64,000 bases of DNA. It comes from 4572-13 sp964594065. Lineage in GTDB: Bacteria; Planctomycetota; Phycisphaerae; Sedimentisphaerales; Anaerohalosphaeraceae. Below the pieces are notes generated by a model. That model saw only the letters and a program-made list of their open reading frames with translations, did not search any database and was not told the DNA's origin. The stretch spans positions 13,448 to 77,447 of the forward strand of contig CAZQKX010000009.1 in the NCBI GenBank assembly GCA_964594065.1, written 5' to 3'. Positions 61,033-64,000 of this stretch are shown one piece after another (position 1 is the stretch's first letter; each line of letters starts with the position of its first letter). Made by a program: the position numbers and the translations under genes.

Positions 61033-64000
61033 ATGTCTAAAAGAAAATCAAGCCTGTTAGTGTGTGCAATCATGTCATTGTTTATCTCATTTTGTTCTTT
61101 TGCCGAGAAGCCCAATATTATTTTCATTCTTGCCGACGACCTGGGTTGGACGGATATTAATTGCCGGCCTCTTCAGAAAGATGCCAATGAAATAGATGGA
61201 TATGCAAGAGAAATCCCTGGCGATCCTAATAGTAATTATATTTATGACTCAAATGCAGAGGCGACCCCCGCTGAAGATTATGACAGTACTTATTATCAAA
61301 CCCCGAATTTGTCAAGATTACGTGAGATGGGCATGCGGTTTACCAATGCCTATGCGGCCAGTCCTGCCTGCACTCCAACCCGCGCCAGTATTATGACCGG
61401 ACGATATCCAGCAGAAGTTGGCGTTCGTTGGGTGGGAGAAATTCTACATCAAGATTACGATACAATTGCAAAAGAACTGCCTGACGATTACAGAACGGCT
61501 TATATCGGCAAATGGCAGCTTGAGTATCAAGAAGCGATATCAGGGTCAAATGTTCGTCATCCTGAACAACGAGGATATGACCTTGTTGTTGGTGGTCGCT
61601 GGGGAATGGGTGCCAGATCGTACTTTCACCCTTTCATTGTCACTGCTGGAAGCACTGAAGACAATTTCCGTCATTTTTTGAAAGACAGTAATGGTGTACT
61701 GAATGAAGATCCTGATTGGTTTTCAGGACAGACGACGGGAACTTATCTAACCGATCTCATAACAAATGAAGCTGTGAATTTTATTAAGAATGATAATGGG
61801 GGATATGGTGTTCAGTCTGATCCTTTCTTTTTGTTCCTGTCACACTATGCGGTCCATGACTCGTATGATTCAAATAATTCTGAGTACAATGAAGCTTTGG
61901 AGGCAACTCTGGATGACTTTAACAATGTTGATGATCCGCCGGGAGGTGGGTACAAACATCAGAACAAAGTGTACGCGGCGATGATGCGTTCGCTGGATCG
62001 CAGTGTGGGGGATCTCCTTGGATGTTTAGAAGACGAGCAGCTTCTTAATTCCGATGGAACTCTTAATAACACTTATATTTTCTTTTTCTCGGATAATGGC
62101 GGACATGAGCATCCGACGCATGGGTATTATGGCCAAAACCGGACGCCTTGGACGACACCTTTGGGGCATGAAGAAGAGATGACCACAGATAACGCTCCGC
62201 TGTTAGGAGGGAAAATGAATATATACGAGGGCGGCATTCGTGTGCCGATGATTGTAGCAGGGCCAGACATTGCTGGCAATGATACATGTAATGAACCAGT
62301 CAGCAGTATTGATTTCTTTCCGACAATTATGACATTGGCAGAAAGTGGTTACAGTGATCCATGCCACCTGATTGATGGAGTCGATTTAGACTCTTTATTT
62401 GATAATCCAGATACAACGCTGGATCGAGTTCTTGGTTGGCAATGTCAATTTCCATCGGGTTATACTAAAGATATAGCGGAAAAACTAAATTATGCGGCAG
62501 CTATCCGTGAAGGAAAGTACAAATTGATAAGGCAATATCCCATATATTTCGATCACCCGGTGGATGAGTACTCTAAGGTGATGCTTTTTGATCTTGAGAA
62601 CGACCTCGGAGAGACCGCCGACTTATCAGAAATATACCCTGAAAAAACGAAGGAGCTGGAGATAGCATTAGACGTCTGGCTGGCGAGTGTTGAGCAAAAA
62701 CAATGGCATGATAATCATGAAAGATATGTCTATAACAAGATGAAGAAGAAATGGGATTCGACTATTCAAGATTCGACTATTCAAGATGCTATTAACAACA
62801 GCGATAGCGGTGATGAGATTATTGTTATGCCACTAACCGGCAACTTTGATGGACAAGGAGTGTACACGCCGGGGCATTATAATGAGGACATAACGATTAA
62901 TAAAGACATTACCTTAAGAAGTCTTGCTCCTGAGAACTCGTGGTTTGTTGAGAATACGGTTATTGACGGGACGACTAATGCGGTTACAATTAATAACACG
63001 TCTGGCGAAGCAACGCTGCACGGCTTGACTGTGGCCGACTCGTTTACTGGAGTACAGATCTCCTCCAATGCCTCCGATGCCCATGCCCAAGTTCGTCGCT
63101 GCATCCTCAAGGATAATAGTATGGGTGTTGTATTTTTTGGTCAGAATGTTCAGGTGAGTCAATGTCGATTTGAAAACAATGATCAAGGACTGGACCTGTG
63201 CGGGGCATCGAACTCGTCTGTCAGGAACAATTTGTTTGTTAGCGGTGATAAAGGTATCACATGTGCAGGTAACGATTCTGTAGAAATCAGTAATAACACG
63301 ATTGTAAATCAAACCAATGTCGGCATTGATTTCTTTGGTGGGCAGGCTCCGACGATTACGAATTGTATTTTATGGAATAACACCGATGATCTGAATGGAT
63401 GCAGTGCGACTTATTCCTGCATCGAAGATGGCGATGCCGGGACAGGTAATATCAGCACCGATCCGGATTTTGTGGATGCGGCTAATGATGATTATCATCT
63501 GAAAGCGGATTCTCCATGTATCGATGCTGGGGATAATTCGGTGATTGTACCCGGCGATGTGGACCTGGATGGTCATTCAAGAATTTCCGATTATCAGGTT
63601 GATATGGGGGCCGATGAATATCCAGGCTTAATTGCTGAATGGGAACTGGATTCCATCCAGGGAAATACTCTTTCAGACAGCAGTGGTAATCAGTATGACG
63701 GGACTTTTTACAACAGGTATTTATGGAAATCCGGAATGGATGGGGACTGTTTAAACTTCACGGGAGACGATTATGTGGAAATTGTTGATTATAAAGGAAT
63801 TCTCGGTAGTGATGCCAGAACATGCTGCGCTTGGATTAAGCCAGCCGATACTAATGCTAACATGGCAATCCTTTCCTGGGGAGATTATGATGATGATGGT
63901 GTTGATGGAGACAGTTGGATATTTCGAGTGAAAAACAAACAACTTGAAGTTGGTGTCTGGGGTGGGTATGCTAAAACGGATTATCCCTATCCCAACGGTC
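61033..64000 (+). CDS. Secreted sulfatase fused to beta-helix and LamG-like domains (C-terminus beyond right edge)
   Basis: At least 989 codons are open and the gene runs off the edge. A signal peptide (1-24) leads into an S1-type sulfatase (about 27-565). D35-D36 in ILADDLGW are metal ligands, C113 in ACTPTRASIMTGR is the formylglycine precursor in CxPxR, and D354-N355 lie in FSDNGGHEH. An insert precedes the active-site loop. A right-handed parallel beta-helix (about 590-860; NNTIVNQ, NCILWNN, SPCIDAGDN) and the start of a LamG/concanavalin-like domain (from about 867) follow. It probably removes sulfate from an algal or animal polysaccharide outside the cell. GGGAGG precedes the ATG. No sulfatase-maturating enzyme is in the window. 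Confidence 0.9.
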   Translation, partial: MSKRKSSLLVCAIMSLFISFCSFAEKPNIIFILADDLGWTDINCRPLQKDANEIDGYAREIPGDPNSNYIYDSNAEATPAEDYDSTYYQTPNLSRLREMGMRFTNAYAASPACTPTRASIMTGRYPAEVGVRWVGEILHQDYDTIAKELPDDYRTAYIGKWQLEYQEAISGSNVRHPEQRGYDLVVGGRWGMGARSYFHPFIVTAGSTEDNFRHFLKDSNGVLNEDPDWFSGQTTGTYLTDLITNEAVNFIKNDNGGYGVQSDPFFLFLSHYAVHDSYDSNNSEYNEALEATLDDFNNVDDPPGGGYKHQNKVYAAMMRSLDRSVGDLLGCLEDEQLLNSDGTLNNTYIFFFSDNGGHEHPTHGYYGQNRTPWTTPLGHEEEMTTDNAPLLGGKMNIYEGGIRVPMIVAGPDIAGNDTCNEPVSSIDFFPTIMTLAESGYSDPCHLIDGVDLDSLFDNPDTTLDRVLGWQCQFPSGYTKDIAEKLNYAAAIREGKYKLIRQYPIYFDHPVDEYSKVMLFDLENDLGETADLSEIYPEKTKELEIALDVWLASVEQKQWHDNHERYVYNKMKKKWDSTIQDSTIQDAINNSDSGDEIIVMPLTGNFDGQGVYTPGHYNEDITINKDITLRSLAPENSWFVENTVIDGTTNAVTINNTSGEATLHGLTVADSFTGVQISSNASDAHAQVRRCILKDNSMGVVFFGQNVQVSQCRFENNDQGLDLCGASNSSVRNNLFVSGDKGITCAGNDSVEISNNTIVNQTNVGIDFFGGQAPTITNCILWNNTDDLNGCSATYSCIEDGDAGTGNISTDPDFVDAANDDYHLKADSPCIDAGDNSVIVPGDVDLDGHSRISDYQVDMGADEYPGLIAEWELDSIQGNTLSDSSGNQYDGTFYNRYLWKSGMDGDCLNFTGDDYVEIVDYKGILGSDARTCCAWIKPADTNANMAILSWGDYDDDGVDGDSWIFRVKNKQLEVGVWGGYAKTDYPYPNG

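Noticed and set aside
1..64000. CRISPR arrays, rRNA, tRNA, intact insertion sequences, phage genes
   Set aside because: None were seen on reading the window; a tRNAscan or IS search could still find short items.

Overview
The window looks like chromosome of a Gram-negative, flagellated member of the Planctomycetota, most likely of the Phycisphaerae/Sedimentisphaerales type. The taxon is an inference from style, not a computed placement. Supporting signs are a DNRDG-type dockerin protein, a prepilin with an H-x10-DG tail, a very large secreted sulfatase fused to a beta-helix, outer-membrane flagellar L/P rings, and dispersed intergenic hairpin repeats. No rRNA, tRNA, CRISPR array or transposase gene was seen.

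Positions 1-35803 are a flagellar island. A membrane-anchored protein of unknown role (cut by the left edge) and a sigma-54 activator with a degenerate receiver domain come first. A rightward operon (flgD, flgE, a PilZ-like gene, flgF, flgG, flgA, flgH, flgI, flgJ, flgN, flgK, flgL, a TPR gene, a FlgN/FliT-like gene, fliD) meets a leftward operon (flgB, flgC, fliE, fliF, fliG, fliH, fliI, fliJ, a MotE-like gene, motA, two motB homologues, fliO, fliP, fliQ, fliR, flhB and an FlhA-derived chimera). fliK, flagellin (fliC) and fliS follow on the + strand. Four good sigma-54 (-24/-12) promoters, all TGG-N10-TGC, sit before the left-edge gene, flgD, flgB and fliK. Flagellin has a sigma-28-like promoter instead. 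This suggests a hierarchy: the sigma-54 activator drives hook-basal body genes, then FliA drives the filament. fliM, fliN, a canonical flhA, fliA, flgM and csrA/fliW are not in the window.

Positions 36031-45121 hold an octaheme cytochrome c/TPR protein and a TetR-regulated tripartite RND efflux operon (TetR, outer-membrane factor, adaptor, pump). Positions 45224-51033 hold an ECF sigma/anti-sigma pair convergent with three leftward genes: a dockerin/cohesin-like protein, a C39-peptidase-like protein and a prepilin. The C39-like protein carries a canonical double-glycine leader motif followed by an 88-residue, eight-cysteine tail, which makes it a candidate self-processing secreted peptide system.

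Positions 51153-58040 are mostly housekeeping: a likely free-standing small RNA, phosphatidylethanolamine synthesis (psd, pssA), hemW, tatD, prmC, a SIMPL-like protein and a thioesterase. Hairpin repeats lie between them. Positions 58041-61032 are gene-poor, with tandem promoter/terminator units that look like related small RNAs, a seven-repeat lipoprotein gene and a 34-bp perfect palindrome. The window ends inside a giant secreted sulfatase.

The two most unusual items are the FlhA/ParA-like chimera at 18141-19685 and the C39 double-glycine protein at 48043-49713.
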